From Afipia sp049747295 (GTDB lineage: Bacteria > Pseudomonadota > Alphaproteobacteria > Rhizobiales > Xanthobacteraceae): a stretch of DNA of 64,000 nucleotides. The notes beneath the pieces were generated by a model. It ran no database searches. It was given only the letters and a program-made list of their open reading frames with translations, and had not been told where the DNA came from. The stretch spans positions 744,001 to 808,000 of the forward strand of contig NZ_JBMHJM010000001.1 of the NCBI RefSeq assembly GCF_049747295.1, written 5' to 3'. The stretch's first letter is position 1. The number at the start of each line of letters is the position of its first letter. Both the position numbers and the translations under genes were made by a program. Below are positions 28,236 to 36,670 of the stretch, piece after piece.

Positions 28236-29441
28236 TCAGGCGACTGCTGCTTTCGTCGCGGCTGTACCGCTTCCGGTCAGCACATTCATTGCCGCCATCA
28301 CGCCACCGGCCTTATGCGGCACCTTCGCGAGCCCGAGCGCCATCTCGACGCCCGCGAGCGTGCCCATCAGCATCAGGTCGTTGAAATGACCGAGATGACC
28401 GATGCGGAAAACCTTGCCCTTGATCTTGCTGAGGCCCGCGCCCAGCGACATGTCGAAGTTATCGAGCGTCACCTTGCGGAATTGGTCGGCATCGTGTCCT
28501 TCAGGCATCACGACTGCGGTCAGAATCGGAGAATATTCGCGCGGATCAAGGCAGAGATTTTCCAGACCCCACGCATCGACCGCGGCGCGCGCCGCCGCTG
28601 CATGCCGCTTGTGACGGGCGAACACATTGTCGAGCCCCTCCTCCATCAGCATGGCGATGGCTTCCTTGAGACCGTAGAGCATGTTCGTCGCCGGCGTGTA
28701 GGACCATGAACCGGTCTTGTTGGCGGCAATAATCTCATGCCAATCCCAATAGGATCGGAGCATGCTGTTGTTTTTCGACGCTGCGAGCGCCTTGTCCGAC
28801 ACCGCGTTGAAGCCAAGGCCCGGCGGCAGCATCAAGCCCTTCTGCGAGCAGGATACAGTGACATCCACGCCCCAGCCGTCGTGATCGTAGTCGATCGAGC
28901 CGAGCGACGAGATGGTGTCCACCAGGAACAATGCGGGATGCTTCGCCGCGTCGATCGCCTTGCGAATCTCATGAATACGGCTGGTGACGCCGGTGGACGT
29001 TTCGTTGTGCACCACCATCACAGCCTTGATGGCATGCTGCTTGTCCTGCGACAGCCGCGCTTCGATGTCTTCAGGGGACGCGCCATGGCGCCAGTCACCC
29101 GGCACGAATTCCACGTCCAGCTTCAGCCGGTCCGCCATCGCGCGCCACAGCGTCGCGAAGTGTCCAGTTTCGACCATCAGCACCTTGTCACCCGGGGACA
29201 GCGTATTGACGATCGCGGCTTCCCACGCGCCGGTACCGGACGACGGATAGATGATGACGGGGTTCTTTGTCTTGAAGACCTTCTTGCTGCCCTCGATCAC
29301 CTCAAGCCCGAGTTGAGCGAACTCCGGTCCACGATGATCGATGGTCGGCATATCCATCGCACGCAGCACGCGATCCGGAACGTTGGTCGGACCCGGGATT
29401 TGAAGAAAATGCCGCCCGGTGTGGACTGTGCTGTTGGACAT
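28236..29441 (-). CDS. Class V aminotransferase, alanine/serine-glyoxylate aminotransferase type
   Basis: A 401-residue PLP enzyme of the AGAT/SGAT family. It shows the N-terminal LQIPGPTNVPDRVLRAM, the SSGTGAWEAAIVN phosphate-binding loop, the DTISSLGSIDYDHDGWGVD segment that carries the ring-binding aspartate, and Lys201 in SCSQKGLMLPPG as the Schiff-base lysine. It moves an amino group, usually between glyoxylate and Ser/Ala, but relatives act on other 2-oxo acids and on aminosulfonates. The start at 29441 is clear because the upstream in-frame sequence lacks family features. It is divergent from the GntR regulator and heads the leftward transcript into tctC. Confidence 0.9.
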   Translation of the reverse strand: MSNSTVHTGRHFLQIPGPTNVPDRVLRAMDMPTIDHRGPEFAQLGLEVIEGSKKVFKTKNPVIIYPSSGTGAWEAAIVNTLSPGDKVLMVETGHFATLWRAMADRLKLDVEFVPGDWRHGASPEDIEARLSQDKQHAIKAVMVVHNETSTGVTSRIHEIRKAIDAAKHPALFLVDTISSLGSIDYDHDGWGVDVTVSCSQKGLMLPPGLGFNAVSDKALAASKNNSMLRSYWDWHEIIAANKTGSWSYTPATNMLYGLKEAIAMLMEEGLDNVFARHKRHAAAARAAVDAWGLENLCLDPREYSPILTAVVMPEGHDADQFRKVTLDNFDMSLGAGLSKIKGKVFRIGHLGHFNDLMLMGTLAGVEMALGLAKVPHKAGGVMAAMNVLTGSGTAATKAAVA

Positions 29442-29462
29442 GACGTGCGGCGCTCCCGATAT

Positions 29463-29474
29463 TTTGCATGCAAA
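29463..29474. promoter_or_regulatory. 12-bp palindrome TTTGCATGCAAA, candidate FadR-type operator
   Basis: A perfect 12-base palindrome 22 bases upstream of the aminotransferase start and 171 bases upstream of the GntR-regulator start. FCD-type GntR regulators commonly bind short AT-rich palindromes with a variable centre. Its position in the only divergent intergenic region of this catabolic locus makes it a good candidate for autoregulation and control of both arms. This is inferred from position and symmetry only. Confidence 0.45.
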
Positions 29475-29645
29475 TTTTGTGCGATGCGAGATTTTGTTGG
29501 GGCAGATTGTATTCAGATTATTCTTTTTCACAACCCAAAAATCCGCTACGTCTAGATTTGTGGATATTAGAGAGCGTGACGCGCACCAATTTCTGGAATT
29601 TTCGAATCCAGCACGCGATCCCCACAACCCCGGAGGCATCAGATT

Positions 29646-30386
29646 TTGAATAATCTTTTGAGGGCCACATCGCTGGAGATTGTCGAGACCCAGCCCGCAT
29701 CGCTGCACAGCGACCTGCTGAGCCAAATCCGCGATTACATTGTCGAAGGCCATCTCGAGCCGGGCAGCCGAATCCCCGAGCGCGAACTGTGCGAACGCTT
29801 TGACGTGTCCCGCACGCCCCTCCGTGAGGCACTCAAGGTTCTGGCCTCAGAGGGATTGATCGAACTTCTTCCCAATCGCGGCGCGCGCGTGCGTCAGTTT
29901 TCTGAAGCCGACATCCGCAATCTGTTTGAGCTGATCGCAGGCCTCGACTTCATTGCCGGGCGCGCTGCCTGCGAACGCATTTCGGACGAAGCCATCGCCG
30001 CAATCGAACGGATGCACCTGGAGATGTATGCCCACTACCTGCGGCACGAACTCGCGGACTACTTCCGCCTGAACCAGAAGATTCATCAGGCCATCGTGGA
30101 TGCCGCCGCGAACCCGTTCCTGAGCGCGAACTATGCAAACGCAAACGCCATCGTCCGACGGTTGCGATATTCGGCGAACCTCATTCACCGCGACCGCCTG
30201 AGCGACGCCATGCGCGAGCATGAAGCCATTGTCGATGCCCTTCGCCGCCGCGACGGCGAGAAAATGGGTAAACTGATGTTCGACCACATGCGCGGCAAAT
30301 GCGAAGCGGTGTGTGAATACGTTCGCGAGCACCAGCCCAAGAGCAGTCCGCCTGCCGATGTGTCGGCACTGCGCGACACGCCCTGA
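29646..30386 (+). CDS. GntR-family transcriptional regulator, FadR subfamily (FCD domain)
   Basis: A 246-residue regulator. The winged helix-turn-helix (about 18-85) contains GHLEPGSRIPERELCERFDV and SRTPLREALKVLASEGLIEL. The FCD ligand domain (about 92-225) has the usual metal/ligand helices, with AAANPFLSANYANANAIVRRL and MREHEAIVDALRRRDGEKMG. The TTG start at 29646 is supported by GGAGG nine bases upstream. The ligand is likely an organic acid or CoA-pathway intermediate of the adjoining genes. It is divergent from the aminotransferase-tct unit and first in the rightward unit. Confidence 0.9.
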   Translation: MNNLLRATSLEIVETQPASLHSDLLSQIRDYIVEGHLEPGSRIPERELCERFDVSRTPLREALKVLASEGLIELLPNRGARVRQFSEADIRNLFELIAGLDFIAGRAACERISDEAIAAIERMHLEMYAHYLRHELADYFRLNQKIHQAIVDAAANPFLSANYANANAIVRRLRYSANLIHRDRLSDAMREHEAIVDALRRRDGEKMGKLMFDHMRGKCEAVCEYVREHQPKSSPPADVSALRDTP

Positions 30387-30392
30387 AATCAA

Positions 30393-30412
30393 CGGGCGCT
30401 TTGAAGCGCCCG
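30393..30412 (+). promoter_or_regulatory. 8-bp hairpin between the regulator and dehydrogenase genes
   Basis: Arms 30393-30400 and 30405-30412 (CGGGCGCT / AGCGCCCG) with a TTGA loop, starting 7 bases after the regulator stop. No T-run follows, so it is more likely an intercistronic processing or partial-termination element. The dehydrogenase gene starts 27 bases later. Confidence 0.55.
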
Positions 30413-30439
30413 CTCAGCTCATCCTGATCGAGATCCATA

Positions 30440-33424
30440 ATGGCTCAGCAGAAGGCCGCACAGAAACCAACCACCGCGCAGGACAGCGCCCTCGCCGCAC
30501 GCCTGTCGCGCGAAATCACCGGCGATGTGCTGTTTGATTCCTTCAGCACCGGGCGCTACGCCACCGATGCCTCCTTCTATCAGATCAAGCCGCTCGGCGT
30601 GGTCGTGCCCCGCACCATGGACGAGGCGCTGCGCGCGCTGGCGATCGGGCGCGATGACGGACGCATTGTCACCCCGCGCGGCGGCGGTACCTCGCAATGC
30701 GGACAGACCGTCAATGAAGGTCTCGTTGTCGATTTCTCCAAGCACCTCAATCGCATTCTCTTGCTGGATGTCGAGAAGCAGACCTGCGTGGTCGAGCCGG
30801 GTATCGTGCTCGATGATCTCAACCGCCAGCTGAAGAAACATGGACTGTGGTTTCCGGTCGATGTCTCCACCGCATCACGTGCCACCATCGGCGGCATGGC
30901 CGGCAACAACTCCTGCGGCGGACGGTCATTGCGCTACGGCACCATGCGCGACAACACCATCTCGATGGACGCGGCGCTCGCCGACGGGACACTTTTGCAT
31001 TTCGGCGAGGTCGCACGCGACACGGCGTGGCAGAACACCGAGCAGCCGGGCCGCGACCTGTTCCGCGATATGCTGGCGCTCGGCGACCGCGAAGCCGGCG
31101 AGATCGCGGCGCGTTTCCCGCATGTGCAGCGGCGCGTCGGCGGCTACAATCTCGATGCGCTGACGCCACGCCCGACCAACAATATGGCTCATCTTCTCGT
31201 GGGCTCGGAAGGTACTCTCGCCTTTACCACGAAAGTCGAGCTCAAGCTGTGGCCGCTGCTCGGCAGCAAAGTATTCGGCGTCTGTCACTTCGGCAGCTTC
31301 TACGAGGCGATGGATGCGGCACAGCATCTCGTCAAGTTGAAGCCGATTGCTGTCGAGCTGGTCGACAGCACCATGATTGCGCTTGGCCGTGACATCGCAA
31401 TGTTCAGGCCGACCATCGAGGCCGTGGTGCGCGGCGAGCCGGAGGCTTTGCTGGTCGTAGAATTCGCTGAACCGGATCAGGCTGCAAATCTTGCCAAGTT
31501 GAAGCAGCTCAGCGAGCTGATGGGCGACCTCGGTTTCGGCTGGGACCAGCCGAAGCGGCGCTGGGGCGGCGTGGTGGACGTCGTCGAGCCTGCGATGCAA
31601 GCCGCGATCTCGGATTTCCGCACATCCGGCCTCAACATCATGATGTCGATGAAGCAGGAAGGCAAACCTGTCTCCTTCGTCGAAGACTGTGCTGTGCCGC
31701 TGCCTCACCTTGCGGATTACACCGAACGCCTGAACAAGGTTTTCGAAAAGCACGGCACGCGCGGCACCATGTATGCCCACGCTTCCGAGGGATGCCTCCA
31801 TGTCCGCCCGGTTCTCAATCTGAAGCTGGACAAGGACGTCAAGGCGATGCGTGCCATCGCCGAAGAAGCCTTCGCCATGGTCCGCGAGTACAAGGGCTCG
31901 CATTCCGGCGAGCATGGCGATGGCATTGTCCGCTCCGAATTTCACGAAACCATGTTTGGCTCGCGCATCGTTCACGCCTTCGAGGAAGTGAAAGAGCGTT
32001 TCGATCCGGACAACACGCTCAACCCCGGCAAGATCGTCCATCCGCCGCGCATGGATGATCGCTCGCTGTTTCGCTACAAGCCCGACTACAAGGTGCAGGA
32101 TTTCAAGACGGCCCTCGACTGGTCGGCCTATCCGGGCGCAGCCGGCGGCTTTCAGGGCGCCGTCGAGATGTGCAACAACAATGGCGCCTGCCGCAAGCTG
32201 GAAGGCGGCGTGATGTGTCCGTCCTACCGCGCCACGCGGAACGAGAAGGACGTCACGCGCGGCCGCGCCAACACGCTGCGGCTAGCGATCTCCGGACAGC
32301 TTGGCCCTGATGCTCTGACATCCGACGATATGATGGAGACGATGAAGCTGTGCGTCTCCTGCAAAGCTTGCCGTCATGAATGCCCGACCGGCGTCGATAT
32401 GGCCAAAATGAAGATCGAGGTGCTGGCTGCGCGCGCCGACAAATATGGTTTGTCGTTGCGCGACCGGCTGGTTAGCTACCTGCCGCATTATGCCGGGTTC
32501 GCATCGCGCTTCGCGCCGCTGGCGAACCTCCGCAACAAGAGCGCGACATTGCGCTGGCTGCTGGAGAAATTCGCCGGCATCAGCGCGCAGCGCGATTTGC
32601 CGGCCTGGCGGCGCGACACCTTCAATCCCGCGGCGGAGGCCTATGGACCAACCACCGGCCACGAAGTGGTCCTCTTCGCCGATACGTTCAATCGCACCTA
32701 TGAGCGCGAGAATCTCGACGCCGCCCTGCGCGTGCTCGTTGACGGCGGTTACCGGGTCCACCTGCCCCGCGCCGCCGACGGCGGCCGGCCGCTGTGCTGC
32801 GGCCGCACGTTCCTGTCGGCCGGGCTTGTCGATAATGCCAAGGCTGAGCTGAAACGCGTGGTTGAGACGCTGATGCCTTTTGCTGAGCGTGGCGTGCCCA
32901 TCGTGGGACTCGAGCCGAGCTGCCTGCTGACGCTGCGCGATGAGTTGCTGTCGCTCCGTTCCGATGACGCGGCGAAAACCGTCAGCAAGAATGCTCTGCT
33001 GTTCGAAGAGTTTCTGGTGCGCGAGGCGGAGGCCGGTCGATTGCAGCTTCCGCTCGGCGCCATCGACAAGAGCGCCCTCGTCCATGGCCACTGCCATCAG
33101 AAATCCTTCGGCGCATTCGCGCCGGTGGAGAAAATCCTGCGTCTTATCCCCGGCCTGAAGGTGACGAAGATCGAATCCAGCTGCTGCGGGATGGCCGGCG
33201 CATTCGGCTATGGCGCCGATACCTATGATGTCTCCCTCGAAATGGCCGAGGCATCATTGCTGCCCGCTGTGCGCAGTGCAGCCGATAACGCGCTGATCGT
33301 TGCGGACGGCACATCCTGCCGCCATCAAATCAAGGATGGCTCGGGTCGCGGCGCGTTGCATGTGGCCCGCGTCCTTGCCATAAGCCTCGATCAAGGTACC
33401 GCCAAAAACCCCGCTCTTTCATAA
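30440..33424 (+). CDS. FAD- and Fe-S-containing D-2-hydroxyacid dehydrogenase (GlcD-GlcF-like fusion)
   Basis: A 994-residue flavoprotein fusion. In order: an FAD-binding PCMH domain (about 45-275) with TPRGGGTSQCGQT and GGMAGNNSCGGRSLRYGTM; the FAD-linked oxidase C-terminal domain (about 280-545) with SGEHGDGIVRSEF; a ferredoxin-like segment with Cys578 (CNNNGAC) and CVSCKACRHECP at 638-649; and two CCG modules (CCGRTFLSAG; SSCCGMAGAFGYG) as in GlcF/LutA. Such proteins oxidise D-lactate, glycolate, D-2-hydroxyglutarate or similar acids and pass electrons to the respiratory chain. Which one cannot be told. It starts the catabolic gene run after the regulator and is followed at 22 bases by a GlcG-like gene, as in glycolate clusters. 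Confidence 0.9.
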   Translation: MAQQKAAQKPTTAQDSALAARLSREITGDVLFDSFSTGRYATDASFYQIKPLGVVVPRTMDEALRALAIGRDDGRIVTPRGGGTSQCGQTVNEGLVVDFSKHLNRILLLDVEKQTCVVEPGIVLDDLNRQLKKHGLWFPVDVSTASRATIGGMAGNNSCGGRSLRYGTMRDNTISMDAALADGTLLHFGEVARDTAWQNTEQPGRDLFRDMLALGDREAGEIAARFPHVQRRVGGYNLDALTPRPTNNMAHLLVGSEGTLAFTTKVELKLWPLLGSKVFGVCHFGSFYEAMDAAQHLVKLKPIAVELVDSTMIALGRDIAMFRPTIEAVVRGEPEALLVVEFAEPDQAANLAKLKQLSELMGDLGFGWDQPKRRWGGVVDVVEPAMQAAISDFRTSGLNIMMSMKQEGKPVSFVEDCAVPLPHLADYTERLNKVFEKHGTRGTMYAHASEGCLHVRPVLNLKLDKDVKAMRAIAEEAFAMVREYKGSHSGEHGDGIVRSEFHETMFGSRIVHAFEEVKERFDPDNTLNPGKIVHPPRMDDRSLFRYKPDYKVQDFKTALDWSAYPGAAGGFQGAVEMCNNNGACRKLEGGVMCPSYRATRNEKDVTRGRANTLRLAISGQLGPDALTSDDMMETMKLCVSCKACRHECPTGVDMAKMKIEVLAARADKYGLSLRDRLVSYLPHYAGFASRFAPLANLRNKSATLRWLLEKFAGISAQRDLPAWRRDTFNPAAEAYGPTTGHEVVLFADTFNRTYERENLDAALRVLVDGGYRVHLPRAADGGRPLCCGRTFLSAGLVDNAKAELKRVVETLMPFAERGVPIVGLEPSCLLTLRDELLSLRSDDAAKTVSKNALLFEEFLVREAEAGRLQLPLGAIDKSALVHGHCHQKSFGAFAPVEKILRLIPGLKVTKIESSCCGMAGAFGYGADTYDVSLEMAEASLLPAVRSAADNALIVADGTSCRHQIKDGSGRGALHVARVLAISLDQGTAKNPALS

Positions 33425-33446
33425 AACCATCAAGAAGGATTGCCTC

Positions 33447-33878
33447 ATGACCGACCTCACCCTCGATGTCGCCCGCAAGATCGTCGATGCCGCGCTCGCC
33501 AAGAGCAAGGAGTTGAAGATCAACCCGCTGGTGGTTGCCGTGCTCGATGCCCGCGGCTGCATCAAGACCGTGATGGCCCAGGACGGCACCAGCCTGCTGC
33601 GCGCGGAGATTGCACACGGCAAGGCTTACGGTGCGCTGGCGCTCGGCATGGGCTCCCGCGCCATTTTCAAGCGAGCGAACGAGCAGCCCTATTTCGTCGA
33701 TGCCATCAACACCATGGCACGCGGCCAGTTGGTCCCGGTGCCCGGCGGGGTCCTCATCAAGGACAAGGGTGGTGTGCTTCTGGGGGCTATTGGCATCAGC
33801 GGCGATACATCCGATAACGATGAAATCTGCGCACTGGCCGGCATCGAAGCCGCCGGTCTTGTCGCGAACGCCGGATAA
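33447..33878 (+). CDS. GlcG/HbpS-family (DUF336) protein
   Basis: A 143-residue single-domain protein of the GlcG/HbpS/PduO-C family. It has the characteristic N-terminal LTLDVARKIVDAALAKSKEL, a central IAHGKAYGALALGMGSRAIF and the Gly-rich VPVPGGVLIKDKGGVLLGAIGISG. Some members bind haem or act beside glycolate oxidase (GlcG); function is otherwise unknown. Direct adjacency to the GlcD-GlcF-like fusion matches the glc operon pattern. No signal peptide is seen, so it is probably cytoplasmic. Confidence 0.88.
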   Translation: MTDLTLDVARKIVDAALAKSKELKINPLVVAVLDARGCIKTVMAQDGTSLLRAEIAHGKAYGALALGMGSRAIFKRANEQPYFVDAINTMARGQLVPVPGGVLIKDKGGVLLGAIGISGDTSDNDEICALAGIEAAGLVANAG

Positions 33879-33895
33879 TCTCCACGGAGAGCCAT

Positions 33896-35080
33896 ATGAC
33901 GTTTCCGAGGGCCTCGCAGGCTCTAGCCCGCTTCACAGTGCTGGACCTGACCAGGATACGCTCCGGTCCGACTGCTGTACGCCAGCTCGCCGACTGGGGC
34001 GCGAACGTCATCAAGATCGAGGCGCCGACGGATCTCGCGGACAGCGAACAGCCCGGCGGCCCTCGCCATGGCCCCGATTTCCAGAACCTTCATCGCAACA
34101 AGCGCGCGATGACGCTGAACCTGAAAGACCCGAAGGGACTGGAGGTTTTCAAGCGCCTCGCCGCAAAGGCCGATGTGATCGTCGAGAACTTCCGGCCCGA
34201 TGTCAAAGCCAAGCTCGGCATCGACTACGACAGCATGCGCAAGATCAATCCGCGCATCGTCTATGCCAGCATCTCGGGCTTCGGCCAGGATGGTCCCTAC
34301 AGCAAGCGCCCCGGCTTCGACCAGATTGCGCAGGGCATGGGCGGCCTGATGTCGATCACCGGCCTTCCGGGCCATGGGCCGGTGCGCGCCGGGATTCCGG
34401 TGGCCGATCTCACCGCAGGCTTATTCTGCGCGCTTGGCATTCTCACCGCCCTACTGGAACGCGATGTCTCCGGCGAAGGGCAATGGATACAGACTTCGCT
34501 GCTGCAGGCGATGATCTTCATGCTCGATTTCCAGGCCGCACGCTGGCTGATGGAGAACGAGGTGCCCAAACAGGCCGGCAACAATCATCCCACCAGCATT
34601 CCCACCGGCGTGTTCAAAACCCGCGACAGCTACATCAATATCGCCACCACCGGCGGCAAGATCTGGGAGCGTTTCGCGAAAGCGATCGAAGCTCCCGACT
34701 TGCTGACCAACCCCGACTACGCAACCATCACCTCACGGTCCAAGAACCGCGACACGCTCAATGCTGCGATCGAGACCCACCTGACCAAGCGGACGACCGA
34801 TGAATGGGTCGGGATCCTCAACGCAGCAGGCGTGCCCTGCGGACCGATCTACTCCATCGATGAGGTATTTGATGACGAGCAGGTCAAACACCTCGGCATC
34901 GCGCAGGACGTCCCGGAGACCGACACCCGCCTCGTCGGCCAACCCTTCACCTTGTCACGCACGCCGAGCCGCATGGCCGCACGCCCCCCGCTCGTTGGAG
35001 AGCAGACAAAGGACGTGCTCACCGAATTCGGCTTCAGTGACCAAGAGATCGCCTCGCTTCAGCAAAGCAAGGTCGTCTGA
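33896..35080 (+). CDS. CaiB/BaiF (class III) CoA-transferase
   Basis: A 394-residue single-domain CoA-transferase. It opens FTVLDLTRIRSGPTAVRQLA and WGANVIKIEAPTDLADSEQP, has a central VYASISGFGQDGPYSKRPGF, and the aspartate region GIPVADLTAGLFCALG. AAGVPCGPIYSIDEVFDDEQ is the usual C-terminal motif. These enzymes (formyl-, succinyl- or mesaconyl-CoA-type) make CoA esters without ATP. It lies between the dehydrogenase/GlcG pair and a crotonase, suggesting that an acid derived from the hydroxyacid is carried further as a CoA ester. CGGAGAGCC precedes the ATG. Confidence 0.92.
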   Translation: MTFPRASQALARFTVLDLTRIRSGPTAVRQLADWGANVIKIEAPTDLADSEQPGGPRHGPDFQNLHRNKRAMTLNLKDPKGLEVFKRLAAKADVIVENFRPDVKAKLGIDYDSMRKINPRIVYASISGFGQDGPYSKRPGFDQIAQGMGGLMSITGLPGHGPVRAGIPVADLTAGLFCALGILTALLERDVSGEGQWIQTSLLQAMIFMLDFQAARWLMENEVPKQAGNNHPTSIPTGVFKTRDSYINIATTGGKIWERFAKAIEAPDLLTNPDYATITSRSKNRDTLNAAIETHLTKRTTDEWVGILNAAGVPCGPIYSIDEVFDDEQVKHLGIAQDVPETDTRLVGQPFTLSRTPSRMAARPPLVGEQTKDVLTEFGFSDQEIASLQQSKVV

Positions 35081-35107
35081 ATTCTTCCAGTTTCAAGGAC
35101 CTCGACA

Positions 35108-35899
35108 ATGACCCAGACCGACAAGGTACTCTCCCGCAAAGACGGCAACGTCGGCTACATCATCTTCAACAATCCTGAGCGCCGCAACGCAATGTCACTG
35201 GAGATGTGGCAGGCCTGTACCCGGTTGATGGGTGAATATGCCAAGGATCCCGAAATTCGCGTCGTCGTGCTCGCGGGCGCCGGCGACAAGGCCTTCGTGG
35301 CCGGAGCCGATATCTCCAAATTCGGCGATGAACGATCATCCGAAGAAGGCGTGAAACGCTACAATGAAGCTGTTGAAGCTGCGTACGCGAGCGTCCACGA
35401 ATTTCCCAAGCCGACCATCGCGCAGATCCGCGGTTTCTGCGTCGGCGGCGGCATGGGACTTGCCAGTTGCTGCGACCTGCGCATCTGCTCGGAAGATGCG
35501 CGCTTCGCAGTACCGGCTGCAAAGCTCGGCCTCGGCTACGGCTATCCCGGCGTGAAGCGGCTGATGGACGTGGTCGGCCCATCTTTCACCAAGGAAATCT
35601 TCTTCACCGCGCGGCAGTTCGACGCCATGGAGGCCGTCGAAATGGGCCTCGTCAATCGCATGGTCGAGAACTACGACCTCGAATCCTACGTGAAGAGCTA
35701 TGCCGACACGATCGCCGCCAATGCGCCTCTCACCGTCGATTCAATCAAGTTCATCGTCGGCGAAGCTTGCAAGGATGAACTGAAGCGGGACATGAAACGC
35801 TGCGAGGACGTGGTCACGCAGTGCTTCAAGAGCGCGGATTATGAAGAAGGCCGGACCGCCTTCATGGAGAAGCGCAAGCCTGTCTTCAAGGGACGCTGA
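35108..35899 (+). CDS. Crotonase-family protein lacking both catalytic glutamates
   Basis: A 263-residue crotonase-fold protein. The oxyanion-hole segments are present: KAFVAGADISKFGDE (about 61-75) and FCVGGGMGLASCCDLRI (about 110-126). The two glutamates of enoyl-CoA hydratase are not: the GGGCE position is GGGMG (Gly117) and the QPE position is VPA (Ala137). It is thus unlikely to be an ordinary hydratase; crotonases with other residues act as isomerases, decarboxylases, hydrolases or lyases. Length is normal. It lies 27 bases after the CoA-transferase and should act on its CoA product. Confidence 0.88.
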   Translation: MTQTDKVLSRKDGNVGYIIFNNPERRNAMSLEMWQACTRLMGEYAKDPEIRVVVLAGAGDKAFVAGADISKFGDERSSEEGVKRYNEAVEAAYASVHEFPKPTIAQIRGFCVGGGMGLASCCDLRICSEDARFAVPAAKLGLGYGYPGVKRLMDVVGPSFTKEIFFTARQFDAMEAVEMGLVNRMVENYDLESYVKSYADTIAANAPLTVDSIKFIVGEACKDELKRDMKRCEDVVTQCFKSADYEEGRTAFMEKRKPVFKGR

Positions 35900-35930
35900 T
35901 GCACCGCGGTGAAAGGGAGAACTTGCGAGA

Positions 35931-36581
35931 ATGCTGACTCTCTATCACTGCGCCAACGCCCGCTCATTCCGGCCGCTCTGGACGCTCGAAGAACTCGGCC
36001 TGTCCTATGACCTGCGGATGCTGCCGTTTCCTCCGCGTTTTCTCCAACGGGAATATCTCGAACTCAATCCGCTGGGAACGATCCCGCTTCTGATCGATGG
36101 CGAGACGCGGATGACCGAGTCCGCGGCCATCTGCCAATATCTGGTCACCCGCTACGGCCCCTCGCCGCTGGCAGTGACGCCGGATGAACCTGCCTATGGC
36201 GCATTTCTGAACTGGCTTCACTTCGGCGAAGCGACGCTGACGTTTCCGCAGACGATCTACTTTCGCTACGCCCAACTCGAGCCCGACGAACGCAAGAACC
36301 CTCAGGCTGCGGCGGACTATGCGCGCTGGTTCCTGGCTCGTCTTCGAGGCGTTGAGGCCATCGTATCCCACTCGGACACGATCTGCGCCGGACGTTTCAC
36401 CGCAGCAGACATCTCGGTTGGCTACGCGCTGATGTTCGCGCAATCCAACGGCCTGGCGGCGCAATTCACACCAGCCATCCAAGCCTACTGGTTCCGCCTC
36501 AAGGAACGGGCAGGCTTTCGCCGCGCCATCGCATCCCAGAACAGCGCCGGCATCGAACAAAAGGTCCCGGTGACCAGCTAG
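35931..36581 (+). CDS. Glutathione S-transferase family protein
   Basis: A 216-residue GST. An N-terminal thioredoxin-like domain (MLTLYHCANARSFRPLWTLE; NPLGTIPLLIDGETRMTESAAI with the Pro and Glu-Ser glutathione-binding pair) is followed by an all-helical C-terminal domain (GRFTAADISVGYALMFAQS holds the conserved Asp N-capping box). The catalytic residue in the first loop is probably Ser or Asn (ANARS). It may be an isomerase or transferase for a pathway intermediate, since it lies between two crotonase genes in the same orientation, or a housekeeping detoxification enzyme. Confidence 0.9.
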   Translation: MLTLYHCANARSFRPLWTLEELGLSYDLRMLPFPPRFLQREYLELNPLGTIPLLIDGETRMTESAAICQYLVTRYGPSPLAVTPDEPAYGAFLNWLHFGEATLTFPQTIYFRYAQLEPDERKNPQAAADYARWFLARLRGVEAIVSHSDTICAGRFTAADISVGYALMFAQSNGLAAQFTPAIQAYWFRLKERAGFRRAIASQNSAGIEQKVPVTS

Positions 36582-36670
36582 ATAGAGCGGCGCTCCTCGG
36601 CTAAAACAGCAGCATGATCGAAGTCTGATCCCGCAACGCTGCATCCCAAGAAACGCCAAGGACAAGAACA

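Noticed and set aside
30926..32041. 371-codon open frame on the minus strand opposite the FAD/Fe-S dehydrogenase
   Set aside because: Lies within a gene with unmistakable FAD and Fe-S motifs; the frame lacks any family pattern.
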